From Psettodes erumei (lineage: Eukaryota; Chordata; Actinopteri; Pleuronectiformes; Psettodidae), in assembly GCA_016785225.1 (NCBI GenBank), contig JAFBJZ010000837.1, forward strand, positions 248,001 through 312,000: a stretch of 64,000 nucleotides of DNA, read 5' to 3'. The notes under the pieces were generated by a model, which was given only the letters and a program-made list of their open reading frames with translations, was not told the DNA's origin and did no database searches. This document shows positions 22,873-35,003 of the stretch, piece by piece. The position numbers and the translations under genes are program-made. How positions within the stretch are numbered: the stretch's first letter is position 1; each line of letters begins with the position of its first letter.

Positions 22873-23352
22873 CTCACCTACAAAGCTTCTTATGGTAAAG
22901 CAACATCATATCTTGAAGAGCTCATGGTTCCGGTTCCTTATTATCCCAATAGACCACTGTCTTCTCTAAATGCAGGTTGACTGTTGTTGTTCCTCGAGTC
23001 TGTAAGAGTAGAATTGGAGGTGGAGCCTTCAGCTAGTAGTCTCCACATGCTCCATGTTTAAGGTTAAGCTTAAAACTTTCCTTTTTGATAAATCTTAAAG
23101 TTAGGCCTGGCTAACAGGCCCAGGTAAACCCTGAACCCCCCCCCACACACACACACACACACACACATACACACTCTGGTTCTGCTCAAGATTTGTGTCT
23201 GTTAAAAGGAAGTTTTTCCTCTCCACTGTCCCTTGCTCGTTGTGGGAAATGTTGGGTTTCTCTTTCTAACATTGTGAGGTCTTGACCTCACTCTGTAAAG
23301 TGCCTTGAGGTAATGTATGTTGTGAATTGGCACTATACAAATAAAATTGGAT
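22873..23352 (+). repeat. Non-LTR retrotransposon 3' end with remnant ORF2 C-terminus
   Basis: The first about 60 bases translate in frame as Leu-Thr-Tyr-Lys-Ala...Tyr-Leu-Glu-Glu-Leu, the usual C-terminal tail of a fish LINE ORF2. After that come the shared pieces CTTTCCTTTTTGATAAATC and TTAGGCCTGGCT, a C-run with (CA)n (23144-23166), and the conserved tail CCTTGAGGTAATGTATGTTG, GAATTGGCACTATACAAATA. This is the most complete copy of the family in the window. It shows that the copies at 1871, 9580 and 12737 are LINE 3' ends. Clade assignment needs a library search. Confidence 0.7.
23144..23166 (+). repeat. (CA)n microsatellite within LINE tail
   Basis: A short C-run followed by about 11 CA units, inside the retrotransposon 3' region. 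Confidence 0.88.
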
Positions 23353-24049
23353 GGGACATATTGGCCAATTGTAATTTATCAGCATGAGTGGTTTATATAA
23401 AATAACACCTCTGATCAGGATCTGATCAGGGGCTCTTTAACCTTGACCCCTGATGTCTCATTGTGCTGCAGGCATTTCTTTCCTTACAAAACAACTGAAA
23501 AGATACATTTTGAATATTCATACTTACAAGAAAAAAAGTCTTCTTCTTTCCTACCTTTGGTGGTGTATTGCTGCATAGCCTGGCATGTTAGCACCACATG
23601 TTAAGCCCCAATTAAGATTCATTTGGTCAAGAATACAAAGACTTACAAAAGACAGGGTATATCCTTTCACCCCAGCTTCAAGCGGGGCCACTTGGAACCG
23701 GTATAAACACTTCTTCCTTTAGATGTGGTCCTTCAAATAACACATTGTACAAAGAAGTTCATTTAAAGCATACCAAAGCCAGGTATATCTGTTGTCCATA
23801 TCATTCTTGCCAGATAGAACAACATCTCTTCTAATCAATGCAGCCGCTTACACAGTCTGTTTAATGACTTGACTTTACATATGTAGACATGACCTTAATC
23901 TCACTTGAAGGACTTCTAGCTTCCATTTTCTTCTGTTTTTGAATGTAACTGCAGCCCTGAGCACAGACAATCAATCTGAACAGACATAAGATGTGCACTG
24001 ACAGTGGATTTTTTTCCTCCACAACAATCAAACTTGCAGTACAATACGT
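23353..24049. other. Intergenic sequence, nothing recognised
   Basis: Unique-looking, no open frame of interest and no recognised repeat. Confidence 0.5.
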
Positions 24050-24300
24050 ATATGTAGAGATGACAGCATCATTAAACTTTTCACGGTCATGTTTAGATTT
24101 TCACAGCACTTGTTTCAGGTTATGTAAAGGTCCTGGTCTGGTTTAATACAGAAACAATTCACAGTGATGCTGTATTAATTTACATCCAACCAAAACTAAC
24201 CATCTTCCTTTAACCTTATCCAAGCTGCTTTTGATGCCTAAAGCAGAGACAGGGTTCAGAAGTCACAGTCCTTAACTTTGCCATCCACCCCCTGGCAAAT
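24050..24300 (+). repeat. Dispersed repeat of unknown class, copy B
   Basis: The partner of 19515-19760, with the same order of short matching blocks (GCATCATTAAACTTTTC, GTCTGGTTTAA, TTCACAGTGATG, TTTACATCCAACCAAAAC, CACAGTCCTTAACTTTGCC). This copy is longer in its 5' half. It could be the internal part of a fish transposon not otherwise recognised here. Confidence 0.5.
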
Positions 24301-26094
24301 CTGGTATAGCTCATCAGCATTTCACTCATTCAAAACACCTCTGGACATCATCCATCCAGTGATTACATTTGTCACCAAAATGTAAATGCAGAACTAATGT
24401 TGTAATACATAGTATAATTTCCATGGGATGTACTGTTTTTACTATGTGTGTTGAGGTGGTGTTAAGTATTGACTGGGTCACCCATTTGCTCACACTGTAT
24501 GAATGAAAGACCCCAGGTGCTACTGAACTGCTTCTGTAATAGAATGCTTCTTGGCTTTATCTTTGATTTCCAGCCACCTGCTCATTGTGATGTTGTTTCA
24601 GAATTACATTTCCCCAAGATCTTCTGCCGTGGTATCTTTATCTTTATCCTCTTATTTTCATTTGAAATGTTCGACTGTTGATGATGCTCTTTTGTTTTGT
24701 TCAGAAAGATGTTTTCTAAAGCACAAAGGGCTGATCATTTTAGTACATAAAATGACAGAGAACAGTGAAAAGTGACAATTACAATTTCCAGTTACCAATA
24801 TGCTTATTCTACTTTCACAATACATACTCTGCATATTCTGCACAAATACTATGAAGCCTGTGGCATCCTTTCTGGCATATCATGATAATATCCCTGAAAA
24901 CAGTCACTGGGTAATAGTGAGTAGCAAATGTTTTTGCCTGTTGTGTTCTCTTTAGGGAAAGTATTCAAAAGTCAACAAGTTAAAGCAAATGAAGGATTTC
25001 GAAACATGTCAAATCCTCATATCACATCCCAGTTGTTCATCCCAAATGCTCAGGGGAGCCTCCCTGCTTCAGACATAGACAGTGCCACATCAGCACAGTG
25101 TGTGTGTCTCTGCATGTGTGTGCATGCGTCTCTCAGCTGTGTGTGTTCATCTGTCTGTGTGTGTGTGTGTGTCTAAGTGCACCAAATGCTGATTGATGTA
25201 TCTCTGGCTTTGTCAGCCCTTTGGCATAGGTGGAACAGGTGTGACTCTGCCACAGAGCATGGCTCAGACAAGCCATATCACAGCACAATGAGGTCATTGT
25301 GCAATACACGCATTCCTGTACAGGGCCCTTGGACTTTTACAGGCTGGAGGTAGCCATCTGTGTGTGTGTGTATTGCTCCAGGTGAAGGGGATTTGGATGA
25401 GATTTGCTGTATGAAAGAGATGTGTGCTCACCAGCTGCGTGTCCCTACACACTCTCAAAAACACCTCCAAGGCTTGAACACACACACACACACACACAGA
25501 AAGACACATAGATGGGCCAAGTGACTCTCCAGTGTTGCAAAATCAGCATCTTGTGTGTGAGAGAGTGGGCGTTTGGTTAAGTGGGGCTGGCTAGGTTTTC
25601 TGTGACTTTGTCACTCTTTTCTCAGACAGAGTTATGGCTGCTCTGGTTTGTGTGGACCCTGGGGTCCATTAGTTCAATATGCTTGTTACTACAGCGATGT
25701 CATCTGGTCTGACTCAGATTCAGTTAATTCAGTGGCATCTGTGTTTGTTTGTATTCTGGCTGACTTTTTAGCTTCCATGTCCTAACACTGAAACACAGCA
25801 GATGTAAACTCACTTATTTGTGCCCCCACCCAGATCCCCCACCCCCTCCCTGTCTACATTTTTCCTGCTTTTGACCTGGACCTGGTTGCCAACTCTGGTG
25901 AGGTAAGGTGAAGTGGACCATGATCTCTGTGTGTGTCGGTGGTGTGTAGTGCTATCCCCAGGGTTGGGTGTCTGGACTGAGTCCCTTCTAGCTGCTTTAC
26001 AGTTTAACCAGCCTTGACTTGCTCTGTGGTGACATGTCTGCTCTGCACTGAGTGAATGGCTGGGAGGATCTCCTCCCTGTGTTTGTGTAGTGTA
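24301..26094. other. Intergenic sequence with several short TG/CA tracts
   Basis: Several interrupted TG or CA tracts (about 25097-25173, 25361-25372, 25479-25499). No exon or RNA gene was recognised. Confidence 0.5.
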
Positions 26095-26365
26095 CTAACC
26101 TTGTAAGGACCAGAGTTAAGGCCCTTACAGAGTGAATACATTTTGTGAAAGTGAGGACATTTTTGGCCAGTTCTCACAGTTTGAATGGGCTGTTTGGGGG
26201 GCTATAAGACTTAGATTTGAACTATAGGTTAGAACTAGCTTATTGGCTTTAGGTTAGGGTTTGGGTAAGGGGGGTTGAAGCTTTTATCGGTGATGGTTAT
26301 GGTTGGGTTCAGGGGCAGTGGAATACGTTGTGTCAATGAGTGTCCTCACAAAGATAGAAATACAG

Positions 26366-26416
<51 letters not shown>
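26095..26416 (+). repeat. Fish interspersed repeat ending in a (TG)n tract
   Basis: A block with GTGAGGACATTTTTGGCC near 26150 and GAGTGTCCTCACAAAGATAG near 26338 ends directly in about 25 TG units (26367-26416). The inner GTGAGGACA and TGTCCTCAC are exact inverted complements about 190 bp apart. The GGTTAGGGTTTGGGTAAGGGG centre and the transition into TG repeats are familiar from many fish genomes. The class is not known to me; a foldback or MITE-like element that seeds microsatellites is plausible. Confidence 0.6.
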
Positions 26417-26417
<1 letters not shown>

Positions 26418-28328
26418 ATCCGAGTGGGTGTAAGGCTAGAGGCTGACTGCTGGGCTATGCTTGAAAGACTTCTGGCATGTGCTGGTGCCTGCATTTTTCA
26501 CCCTTGACTGGAAGCATATGCTGTAGCACAATCGAGACAGTGTTAGACAGGCTTGGCATGAAGGACCCAGGCGGCTTCCTCCACATCTGGCAGTGCTTGG
26601 CCCTCTTTCTAGGTGAGTCACGTCCCCCGGGAGAGTGGCTCTGCTGCGGTCCTTGGTCCCTTAGCACTTGGGCATGTGGAAGTGTCTGGATCCATCTCGC
26701 GGTCACATCTATTTCCACATGCTTTTCCAATTTTATCACCCGCACCACCACCTCTGTGCCCCTCAACCCCTCACTGACCCCTGCTGTACCCTGATTACCC
26801 CGACCTTTACACTCCAGATGACATGGCTGAGTATGAAAGATGACTAGAAAGGACAGGATATCACTAAAGAATTGCACTGACAGTGAATTTTTACTTTTAA
26901 GCTTAGAAAAGTGAAGAATACTTCTGCTTCATTACAACTTGGGTTTTAATTGCATTTTGGCCATAATTTCTATTGGTTATGATAACATTGTACTCACTAT
27001 GTCAATTGCTCAAGTCAATTGGTGTGGGAACGTTGCCACTTAAAAAGAAGCTTGGCTTACTTTTGCTCTTACCTGCAAATAAACAGATTTTAGCTTAGTC
27101 TTTGGTCTCAGATTCAGAGGGAAATATCTGGTTCCTTAGACACTCACGTCTCTACTATGGTCAGAAGTTAGTGGCTAATTGTGTCTGTCTGCTGTTTGTT
27201 GCTGGTCTATCAGAGCTATTTAAATGAAAATACATGCTTGCTGGAGCTGGAAATGAAAGCAGTGAAATTCAATGAAAACAATGAAGGAGTAGGATGTAAA
27301 ACCCAAAATATGTTCTGAAAGATGCATAATATAAATGTCTGATGTATTATAACAGCATTGGCTTAAGGCAAATGTTTTTCTACAAACACAGATTATTCCC
27401 TCCCTTGTATCATTCTTTTTTAAAAATTCTACATATTAGGAATTAAAAGTGTAGGAAATAAGACAAAAGTGTTTTCCACATGATGCTGTTCTAAGACCTG
27501 TGAAAAGGGATGGCATCTACAGTATGTTTCTGGTGTACTGTATATATACATTTGTACGTATAACTGTGAAACATGAGATGGTGTGAGTCTAGAGTCAAGA
27601 GTATGAAAATTTTGTTCTCTGCTGGGTTTCTCCATTTTTTGTGTTATGAGCTGTATTGGGGTGTTCTGGAGGTTTAAAGATTTTGTATGAACAGTTTTTC
27701 CATAAAATTAAAGAAGTCAGCCATGCATGAAGATGATTGTGTGTGTGAAAAGAGGAGGGAAGAAAAGGTGGAGGGGGAAGCTACCCCCCCCACCCCGCCC
27801 GACCCTTAAACAGGAATGTCACAAGCAGCCTCGGTAATTATGTCCCTTAGCCTGATGGTTGTTTGGGAGGCCAAGCTGTGTGTGTGTTTGTGTGGTGTGC
27901 TGGTCTGGGGAGGAGAAGGGCTCTACTGATGGGAGTTGCATGTGGCAGAGTGGACTGATCATGACACAAACAGATGTATGTTGGTGGAAAACATGTTGGT
28001 GTCCTGGTGGAATGGGTCTATCCTGGTCATTAAAGAGATGAAAATAAACATCTTGCTCTGATTAACAGCAGCCGTCCCAGTGGACTTGTCAGCTGTGCCG
28101 CTGACACACCACGCCAAAGCCGTAAATATGCGTGTACGGATTTTGGTTTTATATGAATGTGTTCCTGTTTAGACACTGGTGAGGCATTGGTGCAGCTGTA
28201 ATGTGTGTATGTGTGTTTGTGTGTGTGTGGGTGCTTTTTCCCCTAAGTGTGTTAAATAAAGATCTAAAATTAATAAAAGAAATGTTCCACAATCTACACT
28301 TATATATTGCACTCTTTTTCTCAAACAT

Positions 28329-28329
<1 letters not shown>

Positions 28330-28360
<31 letters not shown>
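28330..28360 (+). repeat. (CA)n microsatellite
   Basis: About 15 CA units. On the opposite strand it yields artefactual Cys-Val repeats in open frames. Confidence 0.9.
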
Positions 28361-28363
<3 letters not shown>

Positions 28364-31300
28364 TATAGCCTTTCTCTCTCTCAGAGGCTATTTAGAGAAG
28401 AATGCTGCATGCTGGAGTCTCACATTTCACTAAAGAAGCAGAAAAAGAGGGAGAGAGAGTGTGTGTGACATTGGCATTGAGAAAAATTGGAAAAAAGATC
28501 AACTGGAGGCTCATTTTAGTCCATGAGTTTGTCACATGCATGTGTCTATGCATGTATTATCGCTGCGTTTTTTTAAAAAAAAGAAATGCTATGGTGTATG
28601 TGCAACTGAATGCAATTACAGAAAAAAAACCTGGATGAATAATAAAGTAGGCTCTTATTGCAGTGAGAGTTCGTTGGCATTGTGTGCGTGTGTGCATGGG
28701 CATGTGTTTGTTTGTGTGTGTGTGTACCTGTGTGTATGTGTGAGCCAGAGAGAAACCCTGTTTCCTTCAGTGACTTTGTCATCTTGGGGGGCAACTCTGG
28801 GGGCCTTTCTGGGCCCTGAGAGAGTGTCCATGTCAAATAGTGAGACTGGCAGTGTAGTGAAAAGCATGCACCCAGCATGCATGCCTGGGATTACTACTGT
28901 CTCCTTACCTGCTCATGTAGAGGGCCTGAAACATATTTGCCATTTCTTTAGTGGGGAAAACTTGCAGTGTTGAGTCCTGTGAACGCCCCCCTGAAATGGG
29001 TCTTGTTTACAGATAAGTTTATCATAAACCTTCAGTTTTGCAATGCCAGCCTTCCTAATGAGGCACCTCTTCTCTCTCATGTTGAAATGATAGCCTCAGA
29101 GAAGATTTTCTGTGCATGCGCCCTGTTAGCATCGATCAGCCCAGACTTGTAAAACAGATTTCCAAAGTCCAATTTTACCTTGCTGTTTTCATTTCAAATT
29201 GCCTCACTGATTCCATCTCGGGTCAAGCTTGGTTGGAAAAAATACAAATGCATGTGAATCAAAGCTGTACACTCACTTGATCAAACATCTTGTACCATGG
29301 AATCTGTGAAATTTGTTTTCTCTTTCCTCATTGTTTCACTGTTCTTGCTAACTAAATGAAATTATTTTATATGCAACAGAACTTTTCCAGGACTGTCAAT
29401 CAGTCTCCAGTTGAACCCAGAATGCAAATTTGTTTTGTTTTCAGCCTAAAATCTTCATTCAATACACTCAATTCTCAACTTTGTACCAAACCATCTTTTA
29501 CCAGCCTCAAGAACAAGTGTTCCTCTTTCAGCCCTTACAACAAAAGTGATGAATGGTGCTGTCATGGTGCCTGCCCTGATGCACGCCACCATTGCATGCT
29601 TAGAGGCCCTTAGGTGTTGCTGGGCTCAGTGTCAAGACTCAACTGGTACAAGTCCCAGCACAGCCCTGAAACAGCCATGCCACAACACAGGCCCTAAGGT
29701 AATCTGTCTCTCTGTCTCTGTGCTTCCACATGCACACTGACTTCTACAGCTTTAACTTGAATCATCATCCCACCGGCTGCAAGGTAGACAAGAAATGGAG
29801 AAATAAAATACTCTTAAAATTCAGCTAATCTTACTCAATTTTGTTTCATGAAGTCCAAAGTGATGGTATGATGTTAATTGAAAGAAAATAATGTATTTTA
29901 TTTAATTTATTCAACAGGATTTCTGTCTATCTCTCCAAATCAGTAACTTTTTTTAGTGGGAGAGCAGTGTTTGCTTTGACCAAGTCATCAAAATGCTGGG
30001 GTAATTAAAATATCATATATGCCAAGAGTTCTTTTCACCAAAACCACAAGTTTGGTCTTTGTTGCTGCAACAGTGGTGGCGAATTGAAAAATAAGTCTGT
30101 CAGTCATTCTTGCAGCTCTGTAAAGTTGCACTAAGGATCAGCTGTAATTGAATGCTGACATCAGCATACTTATATGCTTATACTGACAATTTTAACAAGC
30201 TAATGTTTAACAAATATTGTACAGTGTTAGGATGATTATATTTGCTTTTTCACACTAAGATGAAAAATTTTCAGAAACCAGAATGTTGGAAAAATAAAGA
30301 TTTTCACCTGATAATGGAGCCAGAAAAGTTGAAATACAGTTCATCTTTTTTGTGTGATTGGGGGGTGGGTGGGCATCCTTAGGAGACAGGTTCAAGCCCA
30401 AAACATAAACAAATAAGGATATTGGTTTAAATCAAGTCTTGAATACATTAATTCTTCTTTTGTTTTGTATTATAGAAACTGATTAGAGCAAATGAATGTC
30501 TTTCGTGGCCAGCTTCAGCTTTTCGCAAAAAGAAGGGCATGTTCTCTGATGTGGGTCAGATTGAGAGGCAGCAGATCAAAAATGAACAGAGGCAGGGGGG
30601 TGAGATATGGTGGTGTGTTTGTTTGGACCAGAGTTTCAAGAAAAGTGGAAAGTCCAGTGGTGGTTAATTGGTGTGTTTAGGTCTGAGGTCATGAGGGTGG
30701 CAACAGGAACATGCCGCTCAGCCCTGAGCGGCAGATGGATGTACAGCCACCACAGAGATGCTGCTCAATCTAATCACAGCTAAACACGATGAAGACACGC
30801 ACAGGCCCTCTTGTCTTCTTTTTCACTCTGACTCTCCCTTCTTCCTTGGCCCCCCTACCCCTTTCTGAGTCCTCACTGTGCCCAAAGCCCAGGGGAGTTC
30901 ACAATGTGTCACAGCAGCAAAGGCCTGCAGATAAACCTGTTGGTAAGCACCCCCTGCCTTCCACCTCTCAGCACCACCTCCCACGTCTGCAAATACCCCG
31001 GAGGCTTGCATGACCTGAGGCTTTTGAGATCAAGCAAGAGCAGAGATGATCGTGAAATGTGGATTTTTTTCTCCAATTTTTTTTATGCCTTTGAAATTCA
31101 TCCTTACACTTCTTTATTTCTGTATTGATAAATTGGCTGGACATAGAGCTGTCCCTGATGACCAGCTGGACTGCTGGCTGAAACAACACTGCCTTAATGC
31201 CTACACATGACTGTGCATTTTTATCATTTATCATTGTTTTGTATTATTATTTAAAGAAAATGTCAAAGGAACAACCATTGCTTGCCAAAACGCCAGGCTG

Positions 31301-32005
31301 ATTTGTAACATAAAATTCAATCTTTGTCCTCCACCTCTGTTATCATAGATACAATGTTATTTGTGCTTCCTGTGCTGTAGTCTATTGGAGGGCCTCGGGT
31401 CATGTTCACACAGAACGCGGATAGTGGGAGTCACAATAGCGACTCATAACTGGTTAGAAAAAAAAGGATATTATACTGCACACCCAGTAGACAGACATTG
31501 CTGCAGGACTGTGAGCCTAACACCATGTATACACTTAACAGGTATCAAATCAATTCAAATCAAGTCTGTTTCATATATTGTGTATACATACATCATACAT
31601 TGTGTGTATCCTTGTGTGCTACAACACGTCCCATAAACTGTGCCTGTGTATTGCTACATTTCTTTGTGTGTTAAAGCCATTCATGTCAGAGGATTGTTCA
31701 AACAGAAAAAAGAAGTTCACCTTTCATCATCAATAGAAATTTATTGGCTGAACTATGGTTGTTTATTTGACACAAACATCCAATGTACCAATGTACATTA
31801 GCCATACACTAGCAAACAACAGACATAATGACCACATCTGTAAGAGTGTTTATGTGTGTTCAGCTAAGCCTCTGACTGATCTCAGGACTCATCAGAGACT
31901 TTTGCTTCTTTCTCTTAATTCCTGCCAGTCTTTCTCTCTCACCTCAATGCATTGTCTGGAATTTGATAAAATCATAAAATGTCATAAAACCACTCTCTTG
32001 TCTCT

Positions 32006-32082
32006 CTAGCTGGGAGAGGTTGTAGGACCCATGGCCCTAAGCAGGATAAGCAGGTATACATAGATAATAAATGGATGGATTC
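32006..32082 (+). repeat. Short interspersed-repeat tail (GGATAAGC...ATGGATGGAT type)
   Basis: AGCTGGGAGAGGTTGTAGGACCC followed by GCAGGATAAGCAGGTATA and AAATGGATGGATT resembles a widespread vertebrate repeat tail that ends in ATGGATGG units. Only the tail is present. Confidence 0.45.
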
Positions 32083-33754
32083 CTTCTACAAAGCTCTTGT
32101 CATTGAACAGTATCATATCAAAAGTAAATTACACTGAAACCACCCTGCATAAAAGGCTAACCTTTGTTTACATGTAGCTTGTGTTCAATCAACCTCTGTC
32201 CCCTCTGGTTACACCATTGCCACGGTTTGATGTGATGATGCCAGGTCAAATCTTATGAAAGGTGCTGCTCATACCTAAATAATTAGCTTTGTGAGTTGTT
32301 TTGTGACAGGCTCTCTAACCAGCTGCCTGCTACAGTGTGTGCAAGAGTGTGTGTCTGCTAATTTAGTTTTCATTGAGATCACATGGCTGTCAGAAGTGGG
32401 GACAGACATGAACGTAATGGTTGCCCATCAAAAGCCCCAATCTCTTCTTTGAAGAGCAGCACTACATTTCAATGCTGATCCTCCCCAGTGGTCAGTGTTA
32501 GGGTTAGAGATCAGGATAGACTATATGACGTGTACCATCAACCCAGGGAGCCACAGAGAATACAACAATACTTAATGGATTTTAAGAAAGGTCATGCTGA
32601 GATGTATTTTAATACTACAGGCCATCTGCAGAGAGAGAACTGAGAAACAGAGAAACAACTACTCCAAATTATGCAGAAGTAATGCAAAATTGCACAGTGC
32701 AAAACAGCTGATATGTGACAGCTTTTCTTCATTTTTGACCTTTTGTATCTTGGTTCCTTCAAAGATCAATGTGAGCCTATGACTCAAATTTGTGTGTCAA
32801 AGTGCACTAAACTCTATGCAAAAGCTCAGTGCACATTTCCTCCTTCTCCTCAAGGAAATCCACTGGTAGCTATGATCCCACTGATTCATTGTCTTGTCAG
32901 ATTTTAGTCATATCAATATTGATGGGACCTGAATTGACAGAATGGACCTGCAAAATTAGTTCTAAATATGCTTCACTTAACTCTACAGGAAAACCTGAAC
33001 TCAACATGCATAAACTCATTGATTAGATTTATAATTAGACCTCATCCAAGCTTTGGTTGACCGAAATGGAAAGAAATAGGAAAGCACAATCGGTATTCCA
33101 GATTAAACAACAAGATACTTAATAATTACCTTCAACAATAACACAGTATGAATCCCCTTTTTCATCTCTGCCCTGCATTAACTGTCTTTACAGAGGCTGC
33201 ATATGGGGAGTGAAAAGCCAGCAGATGTCCTTGTACAGGTCATTGCATTTTACTGATGTGAGTGTATAACATGAGTGTGTTTGTCAGGGTGTGTAAGAGA
33301 GTAGGGATGGAGTTCACAGGGCAAGCAGAGAGGAAGCTTCTTGTCAAAGTCTTCACAGACTCCCAAATTCTGGTCAGTTCATAATTATCCATATTATTTT
33401 CAGACGCAGTAGTTAAGACAATTAATGTGATAAACAGAATAATAATATAATTTTATGGGATTGGGATTGGATCTCCTGACACCCTCCCATTTTGTTGTTT
33501 CTCATGGCAAACTAGAATAATTTGCATGGCCCCCAAATTTTATTACAAATAATCTCCATTTAGTATGTCTAAATGGCATCACTCAAGTTGTATAATTATT
33601 AAGCCAGGTTCAACACATCTTTTACTGCATCCTCGCAACCCATAACCCAATGTATATTAGTATAAGTACAAATGACTTTCCAGAGATAACTGAGCTGAAG
33701 TGTGTCGCATTGAAGATCAATAACGTTTTGCCAAATGTTGACCACAATTCAAGT

Positions 33755-35003
33755 TTCTTTCTTTACTGATCACATGATGGGGACATTGCAGTGCCCCAGC
33801 AGCATATACAGATACAAAGTGCAGATAACAGAGGAAAAAAAGCACACAAAAGGAAAAGCAATAAATAATTTTTAAAAAACGGAAGAGAAATGATGTACAG
33901 AAATTAAAAATAGAAAAATGAACACCTCAAAAATCCATATATACAAATATTATACATAATTTTAAATATAGTAAAAAAAAAAAATTGCACGTTGGGGCGG
34001 GGGGGGGGGGTTATTGAGGTGTGGAGTTGTGCACTCTGATGGCTGTGGGGAGGAAAGACCTGTTGTAGCACTCCTTCCTGCACTGAGGGTGTCTGAGTCT
34101 ATGGCTGAAGGAGGTGCTCAGGGGCTCCACAGTGTGGTGCAGGTGATGTGAGGAGTTACCCATGATGAATGTCACCTTGGCTCACAGCCTCCTGTTGGTT
34201 ACCTCCTCAATGGAGTCCAGGTTCCAGGACAGAGGCAGCTCTCTTAAATAACTTTTTAAGTCTCTCCCTGTCCCTGTCTATGCTGCTTCCTGCCCAGCAC
34301 GCAATGTCATAGAACACTGCGGACCACAGGGTCATGAAAATTCCTGAGCCCTGCACACAACGAAGGACCTTAGTCTCTTCAGCAGGTGGATCCGACTCTG
34401 GCCCTTCTTGTACAGGACGTTGGTGTTTGACCAGTCCAGTTTATTGTTGATGTGAACACACAGGTATTTGAACAAGTCCACAATCTCGATGTCTGAACCC
34501 CAGATGTTCACAGGTGTATGAGATGTAAGTTTCCTACAGAGGTCTATCACCACCTCCCTTTGTCTTCCTGGTGTTCAGGAGCAGGTGGTTTCCCTCAAAC
34601 CACTCGACAAAGTCCATGATGAATCCCCTGTATTCATGATCATTCCCCCGTCGTTGGAGAACACCTGGAGGTGGCACTGTCTGGAGTTGTATTTGAAGTC
34701 GGAGGTGTAGGGTGAGAACAGAAAAGAGATTACGGTTCCCTGTGGTGCGCCAGTACTGCAGATTACCATCTCACGCACAGCCACACAGCCTCACATACTG
34801 TGATCTGTCAGTGAGGTAGTCAATTGTCCAGGTAGCCAGGTCCATGCCAGTTTCCCTCTCAGTAGTGACAGCTTAATGGTATTGAAGGCACTGAAGAAAT
34901 CAAAGAACATGACTCTCCCAGCGCCCCCGGAAGACTCCAGGTGACACAGGGCCTGTTGCAGCAGGTAGATGACAGCATCATCCACTCCAGTGCCAGGTCG
35001 ATA
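33755..35003 (-). mobile_element. 5'-truncated LINE (non-LTR retrotransposon), reverse strand, inactive
   Basis: On the minus strand, pieces of a reverse transcriptase appear in the right order. Around 35000-34860 there is Val-Asp-Asp-Ala-Val-Ile-Tyr-Leu-Leu and MFFDFFSAFNTI. Around 34770-34690 there is STGAPQGTV and a Phe-Ser-Asn-Asp where an active-site Asp-Asp pair is expected. Around 34560-34360 there is GSDIEIVDLFKYLCVHI then NKLDW and a Lys-Gly-Gln-Ser-Arg stretch. The rest toward 34020 is the C-terminal tail, and 33755-33830 resembles a LINE 3' UTR. At least two frame breaks and the active-site Asp-to-Asn change make it dead. It looks like a fish CR1/L2/Rex-type family; the clade is not certain. 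Confidence 0.85.

Larger units (their letters stand above)
26417..33754. other. Intergenic sequence, no gene seen
   Basis: About 7.3 kb with short motif-free open frames on both strands. It holds a (CA)n tract (28330-28360), interrupted TG tracts near 28200 and 28690-28740, and a short repeat tail near 32006-32082. Open frames near 26455-26877, 27859-28041 and 28536-28973 follow TG/CA tracts or simple composition and show no domain. Confidence 0.5.

Noticed and set aside
26455..26877. 140-codon reverse and 105-codon forward frames after the long TG tract
   Set aside because: They overlap each other on opposite strands, have no recognised domain and lack splice or promoter support.
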